DNA of 64,000 nt from Monodelphis domestica (GCF_027887165.1 NC_077233.1:180815207-180879206); one strand, 5' to 3'. Positions 45,618 through 55,807 are shown, counted from the first letter of the stretch. The notes: generated from the letters alone by a model not told the origin. A program made the numbers and translations.

Positions 45618-46094
45618 GCAGGCTTGGCAAATTTTTGAGATGACACAGAGTTTAGGGGGCTAACTAAGATACTGATTGCCAGAATCAGGATTCAAAAAGA
45701 AATTTACATATTAAAAAGATAGGTCCAATCCAGAAAAATGAATCTTAAAAAGAATAAATTTATAGTCCTACCATTATATTTAAAAAGTTTTATAAGTAGA
45801 TAATGGGGGCTATATAACATCACAACTGTTTTTGTGGGAAAATACCTGAGTTTTAGTGGACTGCAAGCTTAATATAATGAAATAGTCCCTCAGTCCCTCA
45901 AAATGATATAATCTGAATTTGCTTTAGTTAAGCATGATTGTCAGATCAAAGGAGTGTGTTTGCCTCTGATTGAAGCATATCTCAAAGATCATATAACATA
46001 ACAAAGAAATTGACAAAATGAATGCATATGGAGATGGAAAAAGAATGTAAGGGTGAGTCAAAATGATGTTAGACAAAATGGCAACTAAAGCCAA

Positions 46095-46190
46095 TTCATC
46101 ACTGAATAAGAATCTATTAAGCACCTGCTATGTTCCAGACACTGTCCTAGAGACTGGGGTCTTTCATTCTATTGGGGGAGACCACAGATG
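46095..46190 (-). mobile_element. L2 LINE 3' end, antisense
   Basis: Contains 'ttaagcacctgctatgttcc' and 'cattctattgggggagacca'. It runs directly into the GT microsatellite. Confidence 0.7.
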
Positions 46191-46193
46191 TGT

Positions 46194-46194
<1 letters not shown>

Positions 46195-46246
<52 letters not shown>
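46195..46246. repeat. (GT)n microsatellite, about 25 units
   Basis: A pure GT run at the end of an L2 fragment. Confidence 0.97.
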
Positions 46247-46248
<2 letters not shown>

Positions 46249-46589
46249 TATAACCATAGCATAAATTTGGGAAGTGGAGAATCACAAACGGCTTCATACA
46301 GAAAGGTTCCTTAAATCCCACATTCCACGCTCCTAAAAACCCTCTCTCTATGTTATCTTATGTCTTATGATGGCTTTACATTTGCTCACTTGAATAAAGT
46401 GGGAAGGACCAGCTAACCACTTGGAGAAACACAATAGGATCCCTCTCTGATCAGAGGAGATGAAAGTAAACACTGGTATTCGGTTATACCAATTAGCTCT
46501 CAAAATATACCTCATATCTATAGTGGGCAGTTATATGAAGTGCTCGGGATAACTTGGAGGCAGGGAGAGAGATCCATTAGGACTGTCAT
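46247..46589. other. Unassigned DNA
   Basis: Nothing recognised. Confidence 0.3.
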
Positions 46590-46785
46590 CAATCAAATAA
46601 TCAAGCAAGCAAGACTTTATTAAACAGACCCTCCTCTGAAGGATCTCGAAGTCTAATGGAGGAGACAACAAACGATTCTGTGTGTGTGTGTGTCTCCACA
46701 TATATAGTGTGTATGTTATCATATACACACATGTCATATATACATGGACACAGATATATATATATATGTATGTTATCTATGCATA
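46590..46785 (-). mobile_element. L2 LINE 3' end, antisense, followed by TG/TA repeats
   Basis: L2 signs: 'agcaagactttattaaacag', 'gatctcgaagtctaatggag'. It is followed by (TG)n at about 46679-46693 and a (TA)n at about 46755-46768. As at 46095-46246, an L2 end here leads into a TG repeat. Confidence 0.6.
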
Positions 46786-46885
46786 TGTAATAGATATTAT
46801 ATGATGTTTTCTGGTAATAGGTTAAATTGAATATAACCTTAGAAGGAAGACACTGGCATTAAGTGGGATAGGGAAAACTTTTTTT

Positions 46886-47765
46886 TTATTTTCTTTTTTT
46901 TTTAATTTTAAACATTATTTTATTTTGTCATTTCCATACATTATTCACTGGAAACAAAGATCATTTTCTTTTCCTCCCCTCCCCACCTCCCACCACCTTT
47001 CCCTCTCCCATAGCTGAGGCACGATTCCACTGGTTATCACATGTGGTCTTGACTCGAACCCATTTCCCTGTTGTTGGAATTTGCAGTATAGTGTTCATTT
47101 AGAGTCTCTCCTCAGTCTTATCTCCTCCAACCCTGTAGTCAAGCAGTTGCTTTTCATCAGTGTTTTTACTCCCACAGTTTATCCTCTGCTTGTGGATAGT
47201 ATTTTTTAGATCCCTGCAGATTGTTCAGGGACATTACACTGCCACTAATGGAGAAGTCCATCACCTTCGATTGTACCACAATGTATCAGTCTCTGTGTAC
47301 AATGTTTTTTTGGTTCTGCTCCTTTCACTCTGCATCACTTCCTGGAGGTTCTTCCAGTCTCCATGGAATTCCTCCACTTTATTATCCTTTTAGCACAATA
47401 GGATTCCATCACCAACATATACCACAATTTGTTCAGCCATTCCCCAATTGACGGGCATCCCCTCATTTTCCAATTTTTGGCCACCACAAAGAGTGCAGCT
47501 ATGAATATTCTTGTACAAGTCTTTTTCCTTATTATCTCTTTGGGGTACAAACCCAGCAGTGCTATAGCTGGATCAAAGGGCAGACAGTCTTTTATTGCCC
47601 TTTGGGCATAGTTCCAAATTGCCCTCCAGAATGGTTGGATCAGTTCACAACTCCACCAGCAATGCATTAATGTCCCTACTTTGCCACATCCCCTCCAGCA
47701 TTCATTACTTTCCATAGCTGTCATGTTAGCCAATCTGCTAGGTGTGAGGTGATACCTCAGAGTTG
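46886..47765 (-). mobile_element. L1 3' end, 5'-truncated, antisense
   Basis: About 880 bp covering the end of ORF2, the 3' UTR and an A-rich tail. The 15-mer 'gggaaaacttttttt' flanks it exactly at 46871-46885 and 47766-47780. On the minus strand the ORF2 C-terminus is open for about 130 codons (47733-47335). It includes CWRGCGKVGTLMHCWWSCE and FDPAIALLGLYPKEI, so this copy is younger than most LINE fragments here. Confidence 0.93.
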
Positions 47766-47879
47766 GGGAAAACTTTTTTTGCAGAAGGTGGAATTCTGGC
47801 TAGGATCTGAAGGAAACCAGGAGATGAAGATGAGGAAGAATAGATGATTGAGACTGATAGCTAAAATAGCTAGAGTTGG

Positions 47880-48014
47880 TGGGGCACCTAGGTAGGACTT
47901 CTTAACTATGTGACTTTGGGCAAGGCACTTAGCTCCCAGTGCCCAGCCTTTACTGCTTTGCTGTCTTGGAACTGGTACTTAGTATTGATTCTAAGACAGA
48001 AGGAAAGGGTTAGA
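47880..48014 (+). mobile_element. Marsupial tRNA-derived SINE, internally deleted
   Basis: The head 'ggggcacctaggtaggactt' jumps directly to 'ctatgtgactttgggcaagg', so about 60 bases including the B box are missing. The tail 'gacagaaggaaagggttaga' is intact. Confidence 0.78.
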
Positions 48015-48200
48015 AAAAAGAAAATTGAGTTGGGAGATGAAGTGCCTTATGTGAGGAACAATAAGGAGAACAGTGTCATTGGGATCACAGAGTACGTGGG
48101 GAGGAGGGAATGTATAAAATGTAACCACTGAAAAAGTAGGAAGAAGCAGGTTGATGAAGGGCTTTGAAAGCCAAACAGGGTTTTATATTTGATCCTGGCA

Positions 48201-48745
48201 GTAATAGAGTTCCAATGACAAGAACTTACAGACAAATATAAAGAGATCAACTACAAATCAATACAAGGTAGTTATTGAGGGCATTAGAATTTTGGGGTGA
48301 TAAGGGAAGACTTCATGAAGATGGTAGTTCCTGAGCTGTGTCACGAAGGGAAGACATAAATTCTAGGAAATAGAGGTAAAGGAGTATATTCTATTCATGC
48401 AGGATGGCAAGAAGATGAGAAAAGCAGAGAGAAGGCCAGTCTATCTAGAGTGTGGAAAGTAGGAAGGGAAATATTGCTCAATGCATTTCAAGCTTGTAAT
48501 GATAGACAGAGACCAAGTTATGAAGGACCTCAGAAGTTCAAATGAGATTTTATTTGATCCCTGAGGCAATAGGGAGCCACTAGTGTTCAGCAAACAGAGG
48601 AGTGACCTGGTCATCTCTGCGTTTGAGGAAAATCACTTTGGTATGTATGTGAAGAATTAACTGGAGTGGTAAGAGAATTAATGCAGAGATCAATTAGGAG
48701 GCTGTTTCAATATTTTAGTCAAGGGGTGATGGAAACCTGAATGAT
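48201..48745 (-). mobile_element. Second L2 LINE copy, antisense
   Basis: After 'gagttccaatgacaagaact' the L2 3'-UTR order begins again ('aagggaagacttcatgaaga') and repeats the ORF2-end block 'gagattttatttgatccctg', 'caatagggagccac'. This shows two L2 copies in the same orientation. Confidence 0.65.
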
Positions 48746-49529
48746 AGCCAGAGGTAGATACTTAAGCCACCAGCAGCTTTGTAGGATAGCTCCTCTTTGG
48801 ATCTTAGTGCATCTTCCCTCTAGCTCCAACTATCCATGGGCCTACCTCATCTAATGAGTTAGAGGGAAGTAGCTTTGGTCCAATTGGCCCAAAGCTTATA
48901 TTTCAAGTACTTTACAGTATTGCTTGATGACTGATTATCTTGATTCTGGACATGCTGAGCTAAATATACTCAACGTGAGGCATGACAGTTTACCTGTCGT
49001 GCCTCATTAACATTTGAAGGAGAAGAGTGGATAAATCAGCATGTACTTTGCTCAATATTTATTCCTTATAGAATACACAGGGAAAAAGGTACTTGGATCA
49101 TTTGCTGAACATATCTAGTTTATTTTCCTGGCACATTCCATTATGGATAGGATTCCCCTGACTCTGCCCTGAATCTCCATCACTCCTGAGCCTGGAATAG
49201 CAACCTCCAGAAGCCGTGGCACCTGATAAAAGAAAAGGGATGTTGGTTTTATTTTTTAATTTTAAAAAATATCTTGGGGTTTGGTTCTCTAAATCACTGT
49301 GACGCAGGGTGGTCACAGGTCACATTTAACTGGTGCAGTTGCCTGTGAGAAATGTTAAACATGAACTATAAATAATGCAGTTGCTGCTGCCTTTGATTTC
49401 CGGGGCTTTAGGAATTTGCCGCATTAAGAACAAGCTATAAGGGTTTCGACACTGGCACCTAGCATGGCTTTTTCAGACTTGCTCCAACTGTGATTTTTAG
49501 TTTAACTAATTAGCCCTTGTTCATAACAA
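48746..49529. other. Unassigned DNA with a short hairpin; possible conserved element
   Basis: It is repeat-free as far as I can tell. It contains a hairpin at 48975-49007 and a CpG-retaining stretch at 49375-49500 ('tttccggggctttaggaatt', 'ttgccgcattaag', 'gtttcgacac') that could be conserved noncoding DNA. Confidence 0.35.
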
Positions 49530-49743
49530 GAGCTCATATTTATGTAGTACTTTAGGTTTGCAAAGTGGTAGCTTTTCAACCACTCTGTATGATAGTTGGT
49601 AAATACACTATCATCTTTACTTTGTAATTAAGAGAAATGAAGGGCACAGAATACAAAATAATTGCCTCTAGTCATACAAATAGTAGGTATTAGAGACAGA
49701 ATTTGAACCTAGGTCCTTTGCCTCCCAAATCCAGTGATCTTTC
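49530..49743 (-). mobile_element. MIR3/THER-type SINE, antisense
   Basis: Contains 'gagctcatatttatgtagta', 'ctttaggtttgcaaagtggt' and 'agacagaatttgaacctagg'. Its right end is the target of the adjacent hAT-type element. Confidence 0.65.
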
Positions 49744-49751
49744 TACTAAGT

Positions 49752-49938
49752 TAATGCTTCTCAAAATATCTGGGGATCCTTTGGTACCCCCAAGATGGGG
49801 GCCATCAAAGTCAAGCCTATTTTCATAATAATGCTGACATTTAAAGATCTACTATGGTAAATATTAATAACTATAATGCACACAAACAAAAACTCTTTGT
49901 TGTCCTCAATATTTTTAAAGAAAATTTGAGAACTACTG
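49752..49938. mobile_element. hAT-type non-autonomous element (MER5/Charlie-like)
   Basis: Left end 'taatgcttctcaaaatatct' and right end 'tttgagaactactg' are inverted relatives of CAG[T/G]GGTTCTCAAA-type hAT termini. Inside, 'cctattttcataataatgct' is typical of the MER5/Charlie group. The flanks 'tactaagt' (49744-49751) and 'tgctaaat' (49939-49946) agree in 6 of 8 bases, the hAT duplication length. Confidence 0.65.
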
Positions 49939-49946
49939 TGCTAAAT

Positions 49947-50577
49947 GATTCAGGAAGCACTTTTAAAGTACTTATAGTGTTCCAGGTATTATGGATCATT
50001 CCTGTGTACTAAATCTATTAACTTCAAATCTAGTCTTAATATATTTTCAAATGTCATCATTTATGTCAGAATTATAATGAAATCATCCTGAATTCTTAAA
50101 AACATTATTTTAATCCACTTCATTAAAAATACATAATAAGGTGCAAAGTTATCTCAGATTCTAATATGAAGAAATCTGCATCTTAATGGCACATATGTAA
50201 TAAATATACATGTCATGTATGTATGATATATATGAGTAGCACTTGCCACCTTTTACTTAAAGAGATTTCATTCCCCTGCCACCCCCCAAAAGACATGAAT
50301 ACATTACTTAACTAGCGCCAGTTTTCAAAACTATGCCTATAGACTTAAATATGGAGCTCTAAACACCAACTAAACACTTTCCCTACAGCTATGTTCCTAA
50401 AGGCACAGGTATTACTTTCCCAGAGGTACTAGTATCATCCCTTCCTACAGGTACAGGTACCACCTTTCAGGGAGTACTGTGAGTATCAGTCAAATGAAGC
50501 CATCTATTTCTCAGGATCTCAAGGTTGCTGATTATCAGCTACTCATAAATGCCTGGGTGGCACCAGGTTCAGTATCT
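49947..50577. other. Unassigned DNA
   Basis: A short antisense L2-like scrap may lie at 49958-49995. A local repeat of 'aggtac' motifs lies at 50425-50462. Nothing else is recognised. Confidence 0.35.
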
Positions 50578-50585
50578 CTCTAGGG

Positions 50586-51058
50586 CAGTGATGGCAAACC
50601 TTTTAGAGATGGAGTGCTGGGCCCCATCCCCACTCCCAGTCCAAGTGCCACCCCCACAGGCTGGGTATGTCTCCCCCTCTTACCCTACACAGGGGAGGTA
50701 GGAAGCTCTCTTATTTGACTGCTGGACAGAGGTGCAGGTGAAGTGAGGAATGTCCTCACCTAGTGTAGAGAGGGGAAGAGGAGTGGCCTGAGAGCTGTGC
50801 TCCTCTCCAGCTCTGCCACCTGTGAGTTGCCCACCTTACCTCCTGTGTGATCCCATTGGACTGCTGGGCAAAGGGGCAGGATGTGAAAAGAATGTTGTCA
50901 GGCATGGTGGAAAGGGGGAGGGGAGCACCTCTGTACAAGTCCCTCTGCCTTTCTAGTAATGAACTCTGGAGGTGGAAGGTGGGGATGGAAAGTGAGTGCC
51001 CACAGAGAGTGCCCTGCATGCCATCTTTGGCACCCATGTCATAGGTTCACCACCACTG
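50586..51058. mobile_element. hAT-type non-autonomous DNA transposon, about 470 bp
   Basis: The left end 'cagtgatggcaaacct' and the complement of the right end 'cagtggtggtgaacct' agree in 13 of 16 bases. The 8-bp flanks 'ctctaggg' (50578-50585) and 'atctagag' (51059-51066) agree in 6 of 8. The interior is G-rich and non-coding; overlapping frames of 65 and 93 codons have no transposase features. Termini and duplication length together point to hAT. Confidence 0.75.
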
Positions 51059-51223
51059 ATCTAGAGGTTATGACCCTAATCAAATTTCTTGGATCATGCC
51101 TCTACCTACTTAGATACCATCCACTTTTTTTCAGCTGACTATTACCTTAAGCCAATGACATTAAAAATGTAATTAGACAAGAAAAAAATTAGTAAAAAGA
51201 TTTATTGCTACCATGGTAATACA

Positions 51224-51227
<4 letters not shown>

Positions 51228-51262
<35 letters not shown>
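51228..51262. repeat. (CT)n microsatellite at a SINE tail
   Basis: A pure CT run lies between 'cagaattct' (51222-51230) and the 3' end of an antisense SINE. The SINE's other flank is 'cagaactta' (51461-51469). It sits where the poly(A) tail should be. Confidence 0.93.
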
Positions 51263-51268
<6 letters not shown>

Positions 51269-51460
51269 CCCTTACCATTCATCTTAGAACAAATATTATG
51301 TATTGGTTCCAAGGCAAAAGAGTGGTAAAAGTTAGGCAATTAAGATTATGTGACTTGCCCAGGGTCACACAGCTAGGAAGTGTCTGAGGCTCTCTACCTG
51401 ACCCAGGATTTCCATCTCCATACCTGGCTCTCTATCTACTGAGCCACCTAGCTGTCCCCT
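51263..51460 (-). mobile_element. Marsupial tRNA-derived SINE, antisense
   Basis: A full-length antisense copy from 'ttaaacccttaccattcatc' to 'cacctagctgtcccct'. The B-box region is altered ('tctctacctgacccagga'). Confidence 0.87.
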
Positions 51461-51767
51461 CAGAACTTACCTTTCATGGGATCCCAAGTCCTACTCTCTC
51501 CCCAAAGTAGAAACTATTTCTGGGCTGGAATCTGATTCTTTTTTCTCCAGCTCTAGGGTTCTGAGCTGACCTGGAAGCCACTGCCCTGTTTTAGACATCC
51601 TTTCTCCTCATGAAATAAGCAGTGAATACAGTTAGCTCACCTCCCACAGTCTACACCAAAATTAGAGAATGAGATAGAAACTTGCTGCAGTCGTTTTGGC
51701 CAAGATGTATGGACAAATGGAACATTAGGCTGCCACATCTAGGGTCCTGTGAACTGAGCCAAAAAGG

Positions 51768-51925
51768 AAATTAGAGATCATCTAGTACAACCACATCATT
51801 TTATATAGATGAGGAAGCTAAGCCCTAGAAAAGTTAAGCGAGTTGCCCAAGATCACACAGCAGGTAAGTGGCAGTTGCAATTAGGACCCAGGTACTCTGA
51901 CTTCACACCATGTGCCACATTGTTG
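51768..51925 (-). mobile_element. MIR3-type SINE, antisense
   Basis: Contains 'attagagatcatctagtaca', 'gaggaagctaagccctagaa', 'cccaagatcacacagcaggt' and 'ggacccaggtactctgact'. Confidence 0.75.
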
Positions 51926-52608
51926 TGTTTCAGTCTATCCCTGTAGCTCCTGTGCTGAGACAAAACACTAATAAAGTATCCCAGAGGCTAATTCCCAGGG
52001 AGCACAGCCTGACTATTATAAACTTAATATAAACAGCATAAGGGGAGAAGGCACAACTCCAAGAGTCAGTGTGCCCCTCTTTGTCACCTTTTAAAAAGTC
52101 AGGTAGGTGTATGTCCTGCATCACTTTCTCTCTTATATCCAGCTAATCCATCTCTAAATCACAGAGGCTTCACCAATTGTTTTGCTCCTCTTTGTCTCAC
52201 TGCAGTTAGGAAGTGTAGTCCTTCTCTACATATTAAAAATATCAGTTGCATGCTAAAAGACTGACTCCTTTAAAAATAGCAGGCTGCTGAGTCATTCACT
52301 CAGACTGTAGGTTAATTGGAACATCTGGGGCAAGGACCAATGCCTCCTCTATAACTTAGAGTTTTGCTTTTAGAGGCAAGCTAACCCTAACCAGACCATA
52401 CTAAAGGCTAGTACAAGGGGGAATCAGACCAGGTGAATTAGAGTGAACTAAGTAGTTGTGACTCAATAATTTAATAAGTCTATTATATCCCATTCTTCAT
52501 CACTGATGCACTTCTGAGAGAAACAAGAAACAATGTCATAAACCTACCAAAGCATTATATAGAGAAAGGAATAATGATGAAAATGCAAAGCCTATCTCTG
52601 CAACAGTT

Positions 52609-52610
<2 letters not shown>
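51926..52610. other. Unassigned DNA
   Basis: Nothing recognised. Confidence 0.35.
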
Positions 52611-52675
<65 letters not shown>

Positions 52676-52694
52676 CATACATACATACATACAT
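52611..52694. repeat. (ATCT)16 with (ACAT)5 microsatellite
   Basis: A pure ATCT/GATA-type run from 52611 to 52674 followed by ACAT units. Confidence 0.97.
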
Positions 52695-52745
52695 TCTGAT
52701 AGATAAGCACTATAGATTATCTATGTAATTATATGGGTTCATCTG

Positions 52746-52890
52746 GATTAGGGGTCCATTACTATGGATTGAAGGCCAAATCCAGTCCCACTGTTTGATT
52801 TATATAATATAACTTTATTTTTAAAATGTAAAAACTATGGCTCATGGAATGTACCAAAAACAGGTATCAGGTCAGATTAGACTCATTGGT
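52746..52890. mobile_element. Possible hAT-type fragment
   Basis: The run 'aaggccaaatccagtcccac' and 'tatataatataactttattt' recalls the start of mammalian hAT elements with a 'gggccaaatc' block. No terminal repeat pair was found. Confidence 0.3.
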
Positions 52891-53319
52891 GTAGTTTTCT
52901 AAATCTTAATCTGTAACGTAGATCTTTTATCCACTTAGTTTTTAACCTATATTGATGGTTAAATGAAATTCTTTGATAATCTCTCCCAAGAGGCTTTATG
53001 ATATTCCAAGGCTTGATGCAGCTAGCATGATAATAGCAACAACACAGAAAACTCAGAAGAATCTTTCTTCATCATGGTTTCTATCCTTGAGTTCCTTCAT
53101 TTCAGTTGTAAGTGTATATCTCCCTGTTTTATGTTTCCCCTAAAATGTATCATCAAGCACTGATAATAAAAAAGGTTTATCTTATTATACTAATAAATAA
53201 TAAACCAAATTATCAGTTATTACATCTTTCCTGGGATCATGAACATTTTCATGCATGGATTGGGGATCCCATGGACTAGAATTCTATAGGGAAAGTCAGC
53301 CCAAGAATAGGGAAATAAA
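52891..53319. other. Unassigned DNA
   Basis: Nothing recognised. Confidence 0.3.
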
Positions 53320-53512
53320 AAAAAAAACCTTACCATCCATCTTAAAATTGATAGTCAGTATTGGTTCCAAGGCAGAAGAGTAGTAAGGGCTAGACAGTTG
53401 GGGTTGTATGAAGTGCCCAGGGTCACATAGCCAGGAAATATTTGAGGCTAACTTTGACCATAGGACCTTCTGTCATCAAGTCTGGCTTTCTATCCACTGA
53501 GTCACATAGCTT
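53320..53512 (-). mobile_element. Marsupial tRNA-derived SINE, antisense
   Basis: Contains 'ccttaccatccatcttaaaa', 'agtattggttccaaggcaga' and the head end 'actgagtcacatagcttg'. The left flank is an A run, so the tail side is ambiguous. Confidence 0.83.
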
Positions 53513-53664
53513 GTTCAAAGACAGGGAATTATTAAGAATTATTTTCTGAAGATGTACTAATAAACAATTCCAATGAGGAAGAAAATAGAAGTCATTGAAG
53601 GAGATTTATATGGATGCCTAGGGGACTCACAAACTAACATAGATTTAAAAAAAAGGATACACAC

Positions 53665-54243
53665 TGTTAAGAGAATTTTTTATTAATTTCTCCTCCCTTT
53701 TTAATATTTAAGAGGAAAAGGAGCAATAATCATTTTCAGTAAAAGACCTCCTGCTTTGCCACCTGTCAGTTAGTGACGGGTAGAAGAGTGTGGCCAAGGG
53801 AAATTAGTCAGTTGCAGAGTGGCAAAGGTTTTTTTGTTTTTTGTCTCTGGGTCTCCTGGGGAGAGGATGTGCTGCTAGCACTGGTTGGAGATGGAGAATG
53901 GAATTAAGGCCTTAATAGCCTTATTGATTATTAATAACTTGGGTAGATAAGGTAGATAGATAGTTGTTATATTATTAGATAGTGAGAGTAGGAGAGTGAG
54001 GGCTTAAGCCTGGCAGAAGATACTGCCCTGTGAGGCAGATAGATTTAGGTTTTTTTTTTTAAAGAGAAATTTAGCTAGGATTGAGATCTGGGATATAGTT
54101 ATAAGTTATTGTGACAATACTTTCACTTTTCTCCTTCCTATTTCCTATCCATATTTCCTAATAATAAACTAAGTGTTTTGAGCTTAAGAAACTGTGCACT
54201 GGCTTTTGTTCAAACTCCTAACCCCAAAATTTAACCCTTCACA
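53665..54243 (+). mobile_element. Probable solo LTR of an endogenous retrovirus-like element
   Basis: The block starts TGTTAAG and ends CTTCACA, so it has the TG...CA form. It is flanked by the 4-bp repeat 'acac' (53661-53664 and 54244-54247). A polyadenylation-like 'aataataaac' lies near 54163, about 80 bp before the end, as expected for R/U5. No internal retroviral genes adjoin it. Length (579 bp) and 4-bp duplication would fit a gamma-type or gypsy-type LTR. The family was not recognised. Confidence 0.5.
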
Positions 54244-54247
54244 ACAC

Positions 54248-54814
54248 CTTATTGGAAGAGTGCTAGTAAGGTAGCATTTTGCTCTACTAAATGAAATGCT
54301 TTTTAAAATCAGCAAATAATAAATGCAACAGGACTGAATTTTCTATAGTTTAGTCAATTGGATGATGGTAAAGATGTTGAAAACTGTGAAATATTGCTTA
54401 TAAAAGCTAACCTGTTTCTTATTAATTATCTTCATTGAGAATTCCTTCAATATGTATGGGTAGATTTCTCATAAACATGTAATATATATGGGAACATAGA
54501 TATATGGGTGGATATATATGCTATTATGTACATGTGAACATAAGATATTCTCAGGGTTGCTCTTTTTTATATGGATAAGATTTCTTCTATGACTTTCCCC
54601 ATATCTTTAGTATCTTCTCCATTCAAATACCTGTGAATTAATCTATGATTGCCCTTACAATTGTATTCCTTCTACCAAGGATTTCCTTTATGTATATTTG
54701 TTCTGATCCAACTATTTTTCCTGCCTTTATTCTTTTTGATGCCATTTCTTCTTCCTCTCCAAACATATCTGGGAATGAGATGTTAGGGAATAAGTATGAT
54801 GATTCTTGTATCCC
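54248..54814. other. Unassigned DNA
   Basis: Nothing recognised. The 64-codon frame at 54645-54839 has no domain. Confidence 0.35.
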
Positions 54815-55221
54815 TTTGACCTTACAATACCACTATTAGGTTTATTTACTGAGATGATCAAGGAAAAAGGAAAAGAACCTCTGTGTTCTAAAATATTTAT
54901 AGCAGCTCTCTTTGTTGTGGCAAAGAACTAGAAACTGAAGGGATGCCCAACAATAGGGGAATAGCTAAACAAGTTGTGGCATGTGATTGTGATGGAATAC
55001 TATTGCTCCATAAGAAATGATGAGTAGGCTAATTAAAATAAAACTTGGAAAGACCTACATGAAATTATGAAGAGTAAGATGTGTAGAACCAAGAGAACTT
55101 TATATACAGCACAGAAATATTGTTTGAGGAATAACTTGTATATATCAATTTCCAGAGAAAGAACGGATAAATAGAAATAAGTAAGACACAATTTTATTTA
55201 ATATCTATCCATCTATCTGTA

Positions 55222-55281
<60 letters not shown>

Positions 55282-55385
55282 CATCTATCTTTTTTTGTCA
55301 GATAATGCCTTTAGTGTGGGGAGAGGAGGTAGACAGGGAATTACCTGAGAATTTTAATGTAAAAACAAACAGATGAATAAAAATG
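54815..55385 (+). mobile_element. Old L1 3' end
   Basis: The end of ORF2 is recognisable ('atttatagcagctctctttg', 'gggatgcccaacaatagggg', 'gatggaatactattgctcca'). It is followed by the 3' UTR ('ccagagaaagaacggataaa'). It belongs to a different, older lineage than the two antisense L1 ends. Its 3' UTR is expanded by a tetranucleotide repeat. Confidence 0.8.
55203..55290. repeat. (TCTG)n/(TCTA)n microsatellite in the L1 3' UTR
   Basis: A short TGTC run is followed by about 13 TATC units. L1-like sequence continues on the right. Confidence 0.93.
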
Positions 55386-55807
55386 TGTTAGTTTGTGAGT
55401 TCCTTGTGTATCCACATTGGTCTTCTCAAATAACTTTCTTATTTCCTTCCAAATAGAATTGTTGCTATTGCATCTTCAGAATTTAATGACATTTCCCATC
55501 CTCTTAGGTCAACTTGCTCAGTTGAATTTTAGTTCAGAGGACCAACTCTTCTTCCTCTAGTCCCTCTCATATTTGTTATTACAAAACCTTAGGTGCATGT
55601 CAGTCTATGCCTGGTTTTCTTTTCCTTCTATACTACTAAGTATAGGAGGTCACTTACTCCCAAGGTTCATATCATTTATATCCTAACAATGAGTTCTTCC
55701 CTTTAGTGAGAATCAGATGAAAATAGAATGTTCCTTTGTGGATGCCTCTACCTTTAGAAGGAAGACATTATTAAGGCAAATTAGGAAGTTTTTACCTGTT
55801 TCATTTC
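55386..55807. other. Unassigned DNA
   Basis: Nothing recognised. Confidence 0.3.

Larger units (their letters stand above)
41470..45700 (+). pseudogene. L3/CR1 ORF2 remnant (endonuclease and reverse transcriptase)
   Basis: The endonuclease start is seen near 41497 (a TETRWEGIHD-like reading, resembling the TETWW block of CR1 endonucleases). The RT region has an HGFIK-like block near 43494. The RT active-site FADDT block survives as 'aaatttttgagatgacacag' near 45629-45650. There are many stops and frameshifts. Activity is long lost. Confidence 0.7.
41440..45890 (+). mobile_element. L3/CR1 LINE fossil, split by three insertions
   Basis: Four co-linear segments (about 41440-42858, 43415-43594, 44945-45157 and 45618-45890) together cover much of an L3/CR1 ORF2. 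At the insertion at 43595 the flanking LINE sequence continues exactly ('tttccctaggatttt' then 'agcaaagcag'). This shows they belong to one element. The intervening blocks are later insertions. Confidence 0.8.
46845..48200 (-). mobile_element. L2 LINE, antisense, split by L1 and by a SINE
   Basis: The L2 is seen at 46845-46885 ('aagacactggcattaagtgg'). It resumes after the L1 at 47781 ('gcagaaggtggaattctggc') and again after the SINE at 48015. It ends in the antisense ORF2 region with 'ttatatttgatcctggcagt'. Confidence 0.7.

Noticed and set aside
48975-49007. Hairpin as a microRNA precursor
   Set aside because: A 14-bp stem with a 5-base loop is too short for Drosha/Dicer-type precursors.
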